Positions 32,463 to 43,069 of a stretch of DNA of 64,000 nt are shown here, in pieces. Location: the NCBI GenBank assembly GCA_030068145.1, contig JAPJBO010000792.1, positions 1 to 64,000 of the forward strand, read 5' to 3'. This DNA comes from Diplonema papillatum. Its lineage: Eukaryota > Euglenozoa > Diplonemea > Diplonemida > Diplonemidae. Every line of letters starts with the position of its first letter. Within the stretch, counting starts at the first letter, position 1. Under the pieces are notes generated by a model, which saw only the letters and a program-made list of their open reading frames with translations, was not told the origin of the DNA and searched no databases. Made by a program: the position numbers and the translations under genes.

Positions 32463-34279
32463 TACCCCCCCTGAAAGCGACTTGAGCTCGATTACACTCG
32501 ATTACGCGTCGATTACACTCACACTTCACGTGCGAAGAGATAACCGCGCAGTCGGCGATGCAGATTATCGCCACAGATTCTTTGCATTCTAATCCAAACG
32601 ATTACACTCGATTACGATCGATTACAATCGATCAGCTTTTGGTAAATTGGGGGGGTACTGTAACAATTGATTAAACACGCAGCACTCAGCCAATCCTGAT
32701 TAGCCGATGCAACGTGTGTATTATCGAGCCTTCTTCTGGGGCTAAAGATGCTGATAGCACGATCATCGAATATCGAACAAAAAGAAGCATATTCGTCTGA
32801 AAAAAGGATGTAGCCAGGCAGTGCAGCAGGGGACGAGGAAGTTCGGACTGACTTGTGGAAGCAGGTTGTCGAGTGCATAGGGGCTCGGGTACCCGTTTTC
32901 CCGTATTAGCAACCTTTGCAATTTAGCGCAGCTAATACTCGAGCCTTTTGGCATTCCCTGCGGGGCAGTTCCAGGCGATAGGGCAAGCGCTTGGCAGACA
33001 CCCTGTCCTCGAAGATGTCAAGTTTCTGTTTGTGGGTTCGATCTCCCTGGCGACAACAAGGCGGTTGAAAACGGAGGCTAATCTCACCTTTAGGCACTGC
33101 AATGTCACGCATGCCATTGTCAGACGCTACCGTCTGGCATTGCGCAATTCGTGCCATAGTCGTTGGGGGTATTGGCAAGGGGGTTCAGTGGACACTCATC
33201 TGTTGGCTCCTCGTTACTGCCCACGTAGGTTCCGGGAGGTCTGCTTGGCTGCACGCGGCTTGTGGTGTTGCTTCGTTCTTGAACTTTTTCTTCGGCTTCA
33301 TGCGGTTCATCGTCCCGGCCTGCCCCTGGTACACGACTCGTCTCGTCTCCGTAGCTCGTCTATCCTGCTTCACTTCGTGCTTCCATCGAGCCTACTTGCG
33401 CTGTCACATTCCGATGGGTAGTGCGTCTGCGGGAGGAACCTGCCGTTATTGTGGCTGACACACCCTGTCCCTGCGGCCTTCATCGCTGTCTGCTCTCGTG
33501 CGGCCACTGTGGGGCATGATTCCGCCTCGGATCCTCGGTTGTGCTCCTTAGCTGGATCGCTAGCTCGATAAGAAGAGCTGGTGTGTGGGCACAAGCGAAT
33601 GTGGTTGCGGTTGCGGGCCGGCCGGCGTGACTGCGAGCAGACAGGCTGCATGCGCGTGGGCCCAATCGCGCCATTCACGCGGTACTCCAAAGGCCTAATC
33701 GGGCCGGGCCGGCACATACAGATTGCGACCGGGGCCAGCGTCGCACCTCGGTCTCGTCCCTTACAGCCGGAGCACGTGGCTCTCCCCAAGCCTCTGGGAA
33801 GGTGGCGGAGCTGGGAAGACGCGAGAGAAAACCAAAGTAGCGGCGGCCGACCTCTGTCTGCAAGCACGTCTCTGGCAGGGCAGTCGGCACCAAACGGAGC
33901 ACAGTACCTCTTCCAAAGCAGTCGGCTGAAGCGGAGCACAGTCAATGGGCATTCAGAGAGTGCAAAGCATGTCTCTTGTAGGGCAGTGGGCAGCGGGCTT
34001 TGAGGGAAAGGTCAGCGCGGTAGCGATGACCAGGAGAACACATACAGATGGGTGGGGAGAGGCCCTGGGACTAAGGCGTGACTACCCCCGTCCCTGTCCC
34101 TCCCAGGGCGCCACCCCGAATCTAGCCTGGCTCCACCACGGTGAAGGCCCACACCTGCGGTTTCCGTCCCTCGTATGCTTGTGCTTGGCACTTCTTGGGC
34201 TAGACAGTGGTCAACATGGTCGCTCATGGGCCAGCCAGGGGCCCACCAGTGGTCGAACCCAAAATACTAGTGTCAATTT
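32463..34279. other. No gene recognised; family C copy at 32522-32601
   Basis: CGATTACACTCGATTAC simple repeats flank the family C copy (32490-32640). On the minus strand, frames at 32612-33178 include an FSDE tetrapeptide and cysteine-rich stretches, but no transposase alignment is convincing. GC-rich DNA at 33480-34250 shows nothing I recognise. Confidence 0.35.
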
Positions 34280-34386
34280 CGATCACACTCTACAACGCTC
34301 GACTACACTCTACTACACTCTACTACACTCGATTACACTCTACTACACTCGATTACACTACATTACACTCGACTACGCTCGATCAG
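34280..34386. repeat. ACTCTACTAC / ACTCGATTAC simple repeat
   Basis: About ten 10-11-bp units. The same motif is at 32490-32640, so the two tracts bracket 32.6-34.3 kb. Confidence 0.85.
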
Positions 34387-35725
34387 GGGGTGGGTGAATT
34401 GGCTCATGCACGCTATCGCACCCAATGCTCGTAATGTGCGGAGGGGGGAGACGACTGACTGTTTAGTTGGTGAGTACAGCCGCCAGAATGGTCTCCCCGA
34501 ACAGTGTGGCGCCCGCATACTGCTTGTCGGAGAAAATCTGCCAGAGAAAAAAGAATCACCCACGGGTTTGGCCCCCAACTGATGTTTGGAAGAAGCCCCC
34601 GTGTCTACGGGAAATAAACAGGGCTTTATATACCCCCTACTACTACTTCCTTATCCCTCAAAAACCAGCACCAGTAACAGCGACCCCTTCCCTACTACTA
34701 CTAATCCTCACTTCTCAAAAAATATATCAAAAAAAGCAAACTTCTCCGATTCGGGGGTTGGGTGCAAGGGTGAGTGGGCACAGTGGTGGCTGTGGGTTGG
34801 GTACAAGGGTGGGTGCAGAGGTGGTTGTGGTGGTGGCAGAGGTGGTGTGTTGGGTCTGGTGGTTGCGGGTTCTGAAGTGGCGTGGCACCTTTATCCAAAA
34901 GCCCTGTTTCACTTCCAAGCAAAAAGTGCTTGAACACCGTCCACCAGAACTGCACCATCCCCACACCTCTTGTCTCAAAGCTTGTACGGTACGAGTGCCG
35001 CGAGGAAGTCTACTCTACCCAGCGGGACGCCATACCTGATGTAGCAGGAAGCACGTCCTTCTCGTTTAACAGTGATGACAAGATGTTACAGGAAGCACGT
35101 CCTTCTCGTTTAACAGGTCATGACAAGGAGGCTGGGAAGGAGTGCACACGGGATATTCCACACCGTTTTTCTTATGGTAACAAGCTTGCTTGTTTGTATC
35201 AAAACATGTCGGATGGCAGAGTGCTGTGCTAAATCACTCAAAACAGGGTTTACACACGTACCCACAAACAACAAGTATGCCGGCTGTGCCTCCCAGTCGC
35301 ACTGTATCCGGCGAGCAGCTCGTCTGCTGTGGGACGAAGACAATGCGTTTTTGCCCCACCATGCGACACCGCCCATGATGTCGCCAACGGACGACACTGT
35401 TCGCGTTGTGGCGCGAACAATTGTGAACACGGAAGAGAACGCTGGCAGCGTGTTTTGGGAGAAGATTATCCTAACGATCATATTCACTCACCGACAGGCT
35501 TATCCTCCTCCCCGGCACGCACAAACAAACACGCGCCTATTCTTTTTTCCGGCTCGCTGCGCGAGCCGGAAAATGAAGGTCGATCCGGGACTGCCTCCTG
35601 GCCTGTGCGCCTGCCTTACGACCAGCCGAGGGACGTGTTGTACGGGTTGCACGGTGACGACGTGCCTCCCCAGCAACGCTCTGAAACTGAAGGAGAGGGG
35701 TCAAGCCTCCCCTCCATACCCGCCA
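34387..35725. other. No gene; shared repeat pieces
   Basis: A family P-like end is at about 34650-34700. A G/T-rich GGGTGCAAGGGTGAGTGGGC-type run is at 34750-34880. A 29-bp direct duplication with GGAAGCACGTCCTTCTCGTT is at 35046 and 35089. The segment at about 35408-35510 is shared with 24504-24631. Confidence 0.45.
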
Positions 35726-36252
35726 GTACTGCGTACCACGACTTTCCCACAATGTGGTCAGAACAGCGACAGCACTACCACAATGTATTGTGGCTATTGG
35801 GGCTAGAAAAAGAAGGTACGCATTTTCATTCACCCACAATGTATTGCGGCTATTGAGGCTAGAAAAAAATGGCAAGTATTGTTGGAGGAAATGAGAAGCT
35901 CGCCGCCGCAGACCGTGCGTTTTATGGGTAATAATCGATGCTCAGGGCTGACATCAATTCTGTCGTCACGAACTTTTCCCCCGTTCATGTGCCATTGGAC
36001 CCGGATTATTCTGAGTCGCGGGATTCGCACAACCGCGGCTGATACAAAACTAGCTACTACTAGGGAAGAGAGAGTTGTTTTCGTTGAACGCAGTGCCTGA
36101 TCGTTTTTACGCAAAGCTGGACTCAGGGTGCAAGTGAAATTGTTCCCCTGGGTCAGGAAAGATAGTCTGGCCACCATAGCTACAATACATTGTGGTAAAC
36201 GCTGCGGTTATTCCGCCACATTGTGGGAAGGTTGTGGGTGCACAGTACTGCA
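35726..36252. mobile_element. TIR element family Q, copy 2
   Basis: Arms at 35726-35800 and 36165-36252 are inverted repeats with CCCACAATGTGGTCAGAACA and CAGTACTG tips. The centre shares TGTCGTCACGAACTTTTCCC with copy 1 at 12287-12595. It is larger than copy 1 by about 220 bp. No ORF. Confidence 0.6.
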
Positions 36253-36914
36253 CCCACAACCCTCTCAGAAGCGCATCCACATTGCAAGAGCGGTAAACCT
36301 CACTTTTTAGCCCTCCACCAAAGAGCTCCGAAGGCCATGTGAAAGCCCTGGAAAAAAAGCAAAAAAATAATGGGCCGGGAATTGTCCCTCGGGATCGACG
36401 GTTACACAAAAACTTTCACTCTAAAAACTCCAAAAGAAATTCCAATCCACAAATACCGCTAGAAAAAGCCGAGCAACCCGGGAAAAATAGGCCGAGAAAA
36501 ATCTCAAGCGAACTTTACCTCTAAATAGCAAACTTTCACCTTTTAAAAAAAAGCTACACGGGATCGTCGGAAACACAAACAAACTCTTAAAAAACGAAAA
36601 TAAATACAGAGTACGTACAAAAAATGTGCAGGTGCTCAACTGCAACCGCTTTTACCCTCCCTACGATACCCTACCGGAGACTCAAAAGTATCGGCTCCTT
36701 AAAACACGAAACAGTCTTCAAAGAATAATAGCCTCCAACGTAACCCCTGCTCTGGCAGATAGTTAAAGAAGCCAAGCCTCTCTCCCGCTCGATTGTCCGC
36801 CCCCCTCTTCACCTACGTGTTGCGAGAGAATCCATGTGCTGAGGGTACCCCCCGGCGTCTACTACCCCCGGGGTTCAATCGAACTTTCACACTCAGTGCT
36901 CCCCCCGCGGATAC
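36253..36914. other. No gene; short LINE/J tail pieces
   Basis: CACGGGATCGTCGGAAACAC at about 36556 is the last part of the LINE 3'-UTR. CCGGAGACTCAAAAGTATCG at about 36672 resembles family J. Nothing else is supported. Confidence 0.4.
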
Positions 36915-37180
36915 AAAACGGTTGTAGGGGCCTCCTCCCCGTGACGGATTCGCCTGTGCTCTAGTAGCACGGGTGGTCCTGGCTGTGATGAGCTACGATC
37001 AGCCGCCTGGCAAACTGACTCACACCGCAGTCCTGTCTGCAGACACTCAGGTTCCGCGCTGATGATGGTCCGCGTTATGTGTCCGTGGCTTAAAGGACCG
37101 AAACACGGCGCAGACGGGACCAGTGCGGAGTTGAGCACATACCCATCCCAAGCACGTTCTTGCAATCCCCCCCCCCCCCC
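36915..37180 (+). repeat. SINE-like family B, near full-length copy 8
   Basis: GGTTGTAGGGGCCTCCTCCC to GTTCTTGCAATCC and a C-run, followed by a 13-nt A-run. Confidence 0.75.
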
Positions 37181-37881
37181 AAAAAAAAAAAAATCTAAGC
37201 TATCCCAAGCAACTTCCACCGGTAGAGAAAAGCCTGCCAGAAGGACCAGAAGGATTCGACCGCCTTCGGGTGGGCTGGTCTGACACTTGCTGTCGTAGGA
37301 GAAAGAAAAAAAGGAAGAATAACTTAAATTTAGAAAGAAGCCGTCCCACGGGAGCGACGGTAACACAAAGCAACCGCTGCCTGCACTACGACCGCTTATT
37401 GCTGGAAACGAAGAAGCTTAAAGTGAACGTCCAATCCTTTTTCTTGTTGCTTCCCGCTTTTTCCAAAGGTAACCAGCTCGTGAGGCACGTGGTGTGTGCA
37501 AAGTAGCACGCATGCACTTGCACTACCATCAGCAGAGGATACACAGCAGGTGATACCACACATCAGCACGGTGTGTACATTTCTCCTCCGCGTGGAGTAC
37601 AACACATAGCAGTCGTTAGTGGTACTGCTTTCCACACATGCACACGCAGCAGCAGATGCATACATAGCAGCAGAATGGAAAGTGCTATCATTCCTTGCTC
37701 TCAAAGGGTGTGAATTTGCTGCCAGCGGACCCTCGCCCGAATCAGAAGGCGCATGCGACCGTTTTCTCCGTCCTCTTCGTGCCGGGAGGAGACCACCGTA
37801 CCAGGGGACTTTAAAAACCCGGTGTCCCGGTGTCAGACACCGGGAAAACCCGGTGTGTCAAAAAAACTTTAAAAAGAGGGG

Positions 37882-37911
<30 letters not shown>
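37181..37911. other. No gene; family I 3' end and a poly(A) run
   Basis: ACCGCCTTCGGGTGGGCTGG..TCTGACACTTGC at about 37250-37300 is a family I end. GGTGTCCCGGTGTCAGACAC near 37822 is a small palindrome. A 33-nt poly(A) occupies about 37880-37911. Confidence 0.45.
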
Positions 37912-37913
<2 letters not shown>

Positions 37914-38060
37914 GCACCTTCTGATACTAGATCCTCGGCGCAGAACAAAACAAACCGATCACCACAAGCACGCACTAAGCTGAACTTCACAAACATACAA
38001 AAGGTCGAAAGACACCAATCTGTACGTCCATTCGGGATCGTCGGAAACACAAAAAAAAAA
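37912..38060 (+). mobile_element. LINE 3'-UTR tail (5'-truncated)
   Basis: CAAGCACGCACTAAGCTGAA, GGTCGAAAGACACCAATCTG and GGGATCGTCGGAAACACAAA followed by an A-run repeat the LINE copy (a) 3'-UTR. No coding part remains. Confidence 0.6.
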
Positions 38061-38285
38061 GTCAGAAAAATTCTGGGAATTTTTTTTTCTTGAGAGGGAT
38101 AAACCAGCGTACTAGCTCTGACCTCGACCCCCGAGCCCGGAACTGGTAAACTGGTCTGTATCCAGATTTTGTGCACAGGGGGAGGGCAGACACCCCCGTT
38201 CGGCAACGAATGCCTGCAGAGCGAAGTCGTACCGGATAGCGGTGGGATGGTGGACAAAGAACGAAGAAAGCCATACGCCTGCTAC

Positions 38286-38519
38286 GGGAAACGAAGGGAC
38301 GAGTGGGCCAACAACAGCGTCAGTGGGAAACGAAGGGACGAGTGGGCCAACAACAGCGTCAGTGGGAAACGAAGGGACGAGTGGGCCAACAACAGCGTCA
38401 GTGGGAAACGAAGGGACGAGTGGGCCAACAACAGCGTCAGTGGGAAACGAAGGGACGAGTGGGCCAACAACAGCGTCAGTGGGAAACGAAGGGACGAGTG
38501 GGCCAACAACAGTGTCAGT
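38286..38519 (+). repeat. 39-bp tandem repeat x 6
   Basis: Six units starting GGGAAACGAAGGGACGAGTG with exact 39-bp spacing; only the last carries a change. Being a multiple of three and stop-free, the array stays open on both strands. On the minus strand it extends the hAT frame as a 13-residue repeat. Confidence 0.95.
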
Positions 38520-38530
38520 GAAGGGCTTGG

Positions 38531-38905
38531 GTTAGTCATCATATCTTTGCGCATGACCCCCACTTTGTCGACGCACGCTTCATACTCCGGCCACGTGGCG
38601 AAGTTCAGTGTTCTTGGGCTCGCAATCCACGCATTGAGGTACGCCTCCATAGCGCTCCTCGGGATGCCACTGCCACGTTCATACGGGCCATTGAGCCCGA
38701 GCATTAGCACGTCGGTCAGCGTCTGCTCGTGAAGCCTCTTCCTGGCTTTTGTCAACACCCTTTTCATGTTTGAAAAGACACGCTCGACCGATGCTGTCCC
38801 CATTGGCAGGACAACAGCAATGGCAAACAGATTGTTTGTCTCTGGAAATGCCGTCGAAAGGTTCGATGACTTCAGCAGCCCCAGCATGACGTCTTCCAAT
38901 GCACC
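38531..38905 (-). pseudogene. hAT transposase C-terminal dimerisation domain, fragment
   Basis: The minus strand encodes ..LPMGTASVERVFSNMKRVLT..ARKRLHEQTLTDVLMLGLNG.. This is the hallmark of the hAT family dimerisation domain (A-S-V-E-R-x-F-S-x-x-K-x-x-x-T..R..L..x-T-L-x-x-L-x-x-x). About 124 codons remain, against 550-800 residues for a full hAT transposase. The catalytic DDE core, BED zinc finger and N-terminus are absent. On its N-terminal side the frame degenerates into a GTGGTACCCC minisatellite (38920-39030). On its C-terminal side it passes without a stop into the 39-bp array. Not functional as a transposase. Confidence 0.75.
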
Positions 38906-38919
38906 CGGTGGTTGAACAC

Positions 38920-39030
38920 GGTGGTAGTACACTGTGGTACCCCGTGGTAGCACACTGTGGTACCCCGTGGTGCACGGTGGTAGTACACTGTGGTACCCTG
39001 TACACACTGTAGTAGTACACTGTGGGTAGC
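38920..39030. repeat. GTAGTACACTGTGGTACCCC-type minisatellite
   Basis: About five imperfect units of about 20 bp. A T-run of about 20 follows at 39064-39081. Confidence 0.8.
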
Positions 39031-39122
39031 CGGTTACTCCGGGAAAACAATAATAGCTGAGATTTTTTTTTTTTTTTTTTGACCCAGACCAGTTTCCAGA
39101 CCAACTCTGGTCTGGCGACCAG

Positions 39123-39381
39123 CTGACCCCCCCCAAGCTAGTAGGCTGGGATAAACACGCAGTCTTTTTCCCTCAGGTTTTATTGTCGCAAACGAATCAC
39201 CGCGTGCAACGGGCGGCGCCCACAGCACGGAACTAAGCGCCCATGCGGGGCTTCAAGCTCATTAGACAATCGACGCATACCACACGAACGTATCAGGTTA
39301 CCACACAACGTAAGCACACTCTCCCCGGTAGCTCCGGTCAGTTGACCTCCGCCGGGCTTAAAAAAGTTACCCCAAGTTGCG
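39123..39381 (+). promoter_or_regulatory. Putative 5'-UTR/leader of the YR retrotransposon
   Basis: About 260 bp between the C-tract and the first Gag-like ATG (39382). The stretch is open in one frame from 39243, but that reading is poorly protein-like. No promoter motif is identified. Assignment rests on position only. Confidence 0.25.
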
Positions 39382-40334
39382 ATGCCCCCCAAGCAGCAAC
39401 AGCAGAACGCCCTGCAGAGGGACGCGGAGGGGCTGGCTCTCCTGGAGAAGCGCCTTCTCGATCTAGGCAGGCCTGGCCCGGCGTGAGGCCGAAGTTGAAG
39501 CCGCCGAGAGGGAGATCGGCGCTGCCCAGAAGAGGGCACGTGAGCAGGACGAGGCGGAGAAGGAGGCCAAGAGGCGGAGAGGAGCTACCGGGAGAGGGGG
39601 GGGTACCACTGATGCCGGCCGAGCTCATGCCCGGCCTGCCGAGGGCAAGGGCGGAAGAAATCTTTCTCGCCTTTGACGAGCAGGACCCAGGGTTCTGGGC
39701 GGGCCTGGGCCCGACGCTGCAGCGGGAGCTGGGCAGCCTCGAAGACGAGCGCGAGGTGCTCGCGCTGCTGGATGGCGCGGCAGTCGCGGGGCAGGACGTC
39801 GGCGACGATGACGACGATGACGACTTCGCGTTCCTCGACCCGGAGCGGTGGAGAACGATGCAGCCGACGGCGTCAAACATGCGGGGCTTTGAAGATGCAG
39901 TGCGAAGGCTGTACAGGTTCAAGGGGAACCAACAGCTGCAGGACAGGCGGGACGATGTCACGGAACGGGTCCGTGACCTCGTCCGCCTGCGCCGCGGGGA
40001 ATCCGGTCCCCCGAAACGAATGTGGATCCTCCGCCTGGGGGGGCTCTTCCACTCCTACGAGGAGCAGAACGCGGAGTACGAGACCCGCGACCCCAGCGCA
40101 GCGCTAGTGATGCGCGACGTGCTGAGGGTGGAACTTCTGCCCGAGAGAGTGCGGCAGGCCCGGCGCCGGTTCACGGCGCAGTTTAAGGCGGCGCCCAAGT
40201 CGGTTCCGCCCCGCGCTCGGGGGGTCCCTCCGCGTCAGGCGCCGGCCTGCCGCAATTTCAAAGCAGGCAGATGCACAAGGGTGGACTGCCGTTTCTCGCA
40301 CGGGCCCGTCTCCCGCAGGACAAAAAACGGGTGA
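39382..40334 (+). pseudogene. Gag-like protein with CCCH zinc finger (frameshifted)
   Basis: The best start is the ATG at 39382 (MPPKQQQQNALQRDAEGLAL..). It runs into a stop at 39484, but the next frame continues as a charged coiled-coil-like helix (EAEVEAAEREIGAAQKRARE..EKEAKRRR). The third frame carries the rest from about 39590: MPAELMPGLPRARAEEIFLA, an acidic DDDDDDD run, then the C-terminal zinc motif CRNFKAGRCTRVDCRFSH, a C-x7-C-x5-C-x3-H (CCCH) finger as in RNA-binding Gag-like proteins. Two single-base shifts are therefore needed, one possibly in the G-run at 39594-39602. The in-frame reading from 39243 is likely a shadow over its first 110 codons. It ends at TGA 40332-40334, in frame with the recombinase that follows. 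Confidence 0.6.
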
Positions 40335-41303
40335 CTCCCCTCCCAGAGAGGGGGGTTTGCCGCGTGGGAGAGGCGGGTCGCGGTTTTCGAGGGCGGCGCG
40401 ACCTCGAAGAAGACGACGGCGCAGCGGGCGTCGATCGTGGCGTCGCTGACGCGGTTCACAGCCGTGGCGGGGTTGCAGGCGGCTCCCCCCGCGCTGAGAA
40501 TCAAGGCGTTCGCGACCGCCATGCTCGGCAAGGGCATGACACAGGAGCAGTTGGAAGCGTACGTCGCGAGGGTGCCGGGGCAGAGAGGCAGGCCGAGGAC
40601 CGGCGAGATGCGCACGGCCTCCGTCGGCAAGTACGTCGAGGTGCTGGGGGCGAAGCTCGGGGTGCCGTCGGGGGATCTGGCGGCCATGAAGAAGGCCATC
40701 CTCAAAGCCAGGCTCGAGCGCAGGGAAGTGCCGGCGCATGCCCCCCCGATCACGCTGGAGCAGCAACGGACCCTCGTCGAGGGGCTGGTCAGGGGCGGCG
40801 ACGAGCAGGTGACGGTGGCTGCCTGCCTGGCGTGGGCGGGAGCGCTGCGGATGGCGGACCTGCGGGCCCTGGCCCCGACAGACGTGGTCATCGTGGGGCC
40901 GGGTCTGCTCCGAGTTTCGTGGTGGACCACGAAGGAGGCGAGCCTTCGTATGAGGGAGTCAGAGGTGACTTACCGGGTCCCCCTGGGCGTGGCGCTGCGA
41001 GTAAGCAGGTGGGTGCAGCGGGGGGCTCGCTTCACCGAGGCCACGACGAGGAAGCTGTTGCGGGAAGCGAGGAAGCTGTTCCCGGTTTGTGCAGAGCACA
41101 GCTGGAAGAGAGGGGCGCTCCAGCACCTGGCCAGAAGCGGGGCGGGCTGGGAGGACCTCCTGCTCATGGCCCGTCACCAGTCCAAGGACACGTTGAAGCG
41201 TTATCTCTGGGGCTGCCTGACCCCGGACAGCGTGAGGACGGCTCGCGCGTCGCTGCTGCTCCACACGCCGGTGAGCGGCGACCTGATGGCGTGCTCAAGG
41301 TGA
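40335..41303 (+). CDS. Tyrosine recombinase (integrase) of YR retrotransposon
   Basis: It catalyses strand exchange that would insert the circular DNA form of the element. The frame is open from just after the Gag TGA; a GTG lies at 40437 and no ATG precedes the conserved part, so translation may require UGA readthrough or a non-ATG start. The helical N-terminal half (MLGKGMTQEQLEAYVARVPG) is the core-binding region. The catalytic half shows ALRMADLRAL (Arg I), AEHSWKRGALQHLARSG (H-x-x-R, with His/Arg box II), and ARHQSKDTLKRYL (His/Trp position and nucleophile Tyr). The R..HxxR..H..Y tetrad is complete. About 290-320 residues, normal for the family. It ends at TGA 41301-41303, and the RT frame overlaps in the -1 frame. 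Confidence 0.8.
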   Translation, partial: LPSQRGGFAAWERRVAVFEGGATSKKTTAQRASIVASLTRFTAVAGLQAAPPALRIKAFATAMLGKGMTQEQLEAYVARVPGQRGRPRTGEMRTASVGKYVEVLGAKLGVPSGDLAAMKKAILKARLERREVPAHAPPITLEQQRTLVEGLVRGGDEQVTVAACLAWAGALRMADLRALAPTDVVIVGPGLLRVSWWTTKEASLRMRESEVTYRVPLGVALRVSRWVQRGARFTEATTRKLLREARKLFPVCAEHSWKRGALQHLARSGAGWEDLLLMARHQSKDTLKRYLWGCLTPDSVRTARASLLLHTPVSGDLMACSR

Positions 41304-41458
41304 AGGGTGCGGCCAGGACGAGCACGTTCTGCCCCGAGTACGCACAGGACCTGAAGAGCTCGCATCCCCTGCGGGACTGGGCAAACAGCCGCCATCCCGG
41401 GGCAGCCGGGTATCTGGACCGCCTGCTCGCATGGGGGGAAAGCCGGTTACGGGGCGAC

Positions 41459-43069
41459 ATGGGCGAGCAGAGCGAGGCCGACTTCGACAGGGCGGTGACC
41501 TTGGAAGACTGGCTGCTGCGCGGGGACGTGAGCAGGCACGTTGAAGGGGTTCGGGCTCAGGAAGAGGCGCTATCGGAACTGGCATCGAGGACGTACACGA
41601 AGGCACCGAGCCCGGTGTACAGAACGTCCCGCGGGCCCATCGACACCATGCCGGTCACAAAGGCCGACTACGGGAAGGTCGAGCGAGGCCTGTGGGAGGA
41701 CGAGATTCGCGTCCTGCGCCAGCTGACGCGAGAGCCCATGCTCCTCTCGCACGAGAGGCACCACGCTCCACCGAGCTCGGACATCACCGAGGCCGACCTG
41801 GCGGTGATGCTGCAGAGTGGCGTCGTTAGGAGAGTCGAAAAGAGGCCGCGGATCACTCTGAAGGTGTTCAAAATCCCGAAAAAGGGGAAGGAAGAGACCC
41901 GTCTGCTGATCGATGGCAGGCCCTTTGACAGCCGCACCTCCCAACCGCTGTCCCCCATCACCCCGTCGCTCAGGGATGTGGAGGGCTTCGTCCTGGACCA
42001 CGCTTGGTTCGCGACCCTAGACCTGCTGGGCTACTTCTACCAGCTTCCGGTGTCCGACGCGCTGGCGGACTACCTGGGGTTTAGGGCGGCCAACGCGTAC
42101 TACGTCTTCCGGATAGCCGTCCCGGGCATTGCGCGCGCGCCGGCGATCGCCCAGCTGACGACCCTGGGGGTCCGCCGACTGGCCGGCATCGGAAGCCGCA
42201 GTCTGGCGATCTACGACGACATAGCCTACGGGGGCTGGACAAGGTCCGACGTCGTCCGGGACGAGCGGAGCCTGAGGGCCGTGCTTGCCGACACCAGGAT
42301 CCAGATCCGGGAGGATAAGGCGCAAGGCCCCTCGCAAGTCGGTACCTTCAACGGTCTGGATCTGGACCTAGCTACAAAGACGATCGCGATCCCGCGGGAA
42401 TGGGCAGCAGTCTGCCGCGCGAACAAGCCGCAACGCGTGACGTCCTTCCGGGCCCTGGCACAGCGTATCGGGTGCCTGCGCTGGGCACTGTACGTCATGA
42501 GGTCCCCGGCGGCGGCGTATCCCGGGCTGCTGCGTGCGAGCCGACTGGTGAGTGGCAGGTGCCTCACCTACCGCGACTGGGACACGCTCGTGGAGCTCCC
42601 GCAGGAGCTGCTCGCGGAGCTGGAAGCTGGTGATCGCTGGCTGGGGGACGCTTCCCCCCGCAGAGTCAGGCGCCCAGCGCGGCGAGTGCACGTCTGGACG
42701 GACGCATCCGACCAGGGAGGTGGGGTGGTCGTCCTGGATCCGACGCGACGGACCGTCCTCGCTCGCGAGAGCTGGAGATGGAAGGATCGGCTGGCGAGGC
42801 TGGCTCCGCCGACGCCGATTCGGCGGCGCGAGCTGGTGACGGCGATTCTTGGCGTCCTGCTGGCTCGACACGTCACGACTGGGTGGGTGACGCTGGATGT
42901 CTTCCACGACAACAGCACGGCCGAGAGCCGCCACCGAAAGCTTGCGTCCCCGCACCCAGCGGAAAACCGCCTCATCGTTGAGATGCAGGAGCGCCTGCGC
43001 GATGCGGACGTGCTCACCCATCTGGTTCCGGGCGAGATCATGGTCGCCGACCTGGACACCAGAGACTGA
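41459..43069 (+). CDS. Reverse transcriptase / RNase H
   Basis: Copies element RNA into DNA. The frame is open well upstream of 41459; the first ATG in the protein-like part is at 41459, otherwise a -1 shift from the YR frame would be needed. RT motifs: KVFKIPKKGKEETRLLIDGR (motif 2), ATLDLLGYFYQLPV (motif A, Asp), GIARAPAIAQL (motif B region), and SLAIYDDIAYGG (motif C, YDD with the Asp pair intact). RNase H: VHVWTDASDQGGGVVV (Asp 1), RRRELVTAILG (Glu), VFHDNSTAESR (Asp), and MVADLDTRD (last Asp). All catalytic acidic residues are present over 537 codons with no stop. The RT family is that of DIRS/VIPER/Ngaro elements. It could be active even though Gag is broken. Confidence 0.8.
   Translation: MGEQSEADFDRAVTLEDWLLRGDVSRHVEGVRAQEEALSELASRTYTKAPSPVYRTSRGPIDTMPVTKADYGKVERGLWEDEIRVLRQLTREPMLLSHERHHAPPSSDITEADLAVMLQSGVVRRVEKRPRITLKVFKIPKKGKEETRLLIDGRPFDSRTSQPLSPITPSLRDVEGFVLDHAWFATLDLLGYFYQLPVSDALADYLGFRAANAYYVFRIAVPGIARAPAIAQLTTLGVRRLAGIGSRSLAIYDDIAYGGWTRSDVVRDERSLRAVLADTRIQIREDKAQGPSQVGTFNGLDLDLATKTIAIPREWAAVCRANKPQRVTSFRALAQRIGCLRWALYVMRSPAAAYPGLLRASRLVSGRCLTYRDWDTLVELPQELLAELEAGDRWLGDASPRRVRRPARRVHVWTDASDQGGGVVVLDPTRRTVLARESWRWKDRLARLAPPTPIRRRELVTAILGVLLARHVTTGWVTLDVFHDNSTAESRHRKLASPHPAENRLIVEMQERLRDADVLTHLVPGEIMVADLDTRD

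Noticed and set aside
32612..33178. Minus-strand frames with FSDE and Cys-rich stretches, possible Tc1/IS630-like transposase
   Set aside because: Only a tetrapeptide match. No second or third catalytic motif and no consistent frame.
40271..41300. First third of a 932-codon frame ahead of the RT
   Set aside because: It is the out-of-frame shadow of the recombinase gene: low complexity, Gly/Arg/Ala-rich, no motifs. Only the part from about 41459 is accepted.
41280..41310. Programmed -1 frameshift signal between YR and RT
   Set aside because: The frames overlap in -1, but no X-XXY-YYZ slippery heptamer or following stem-loop is evident; internal initiation is equally possible.
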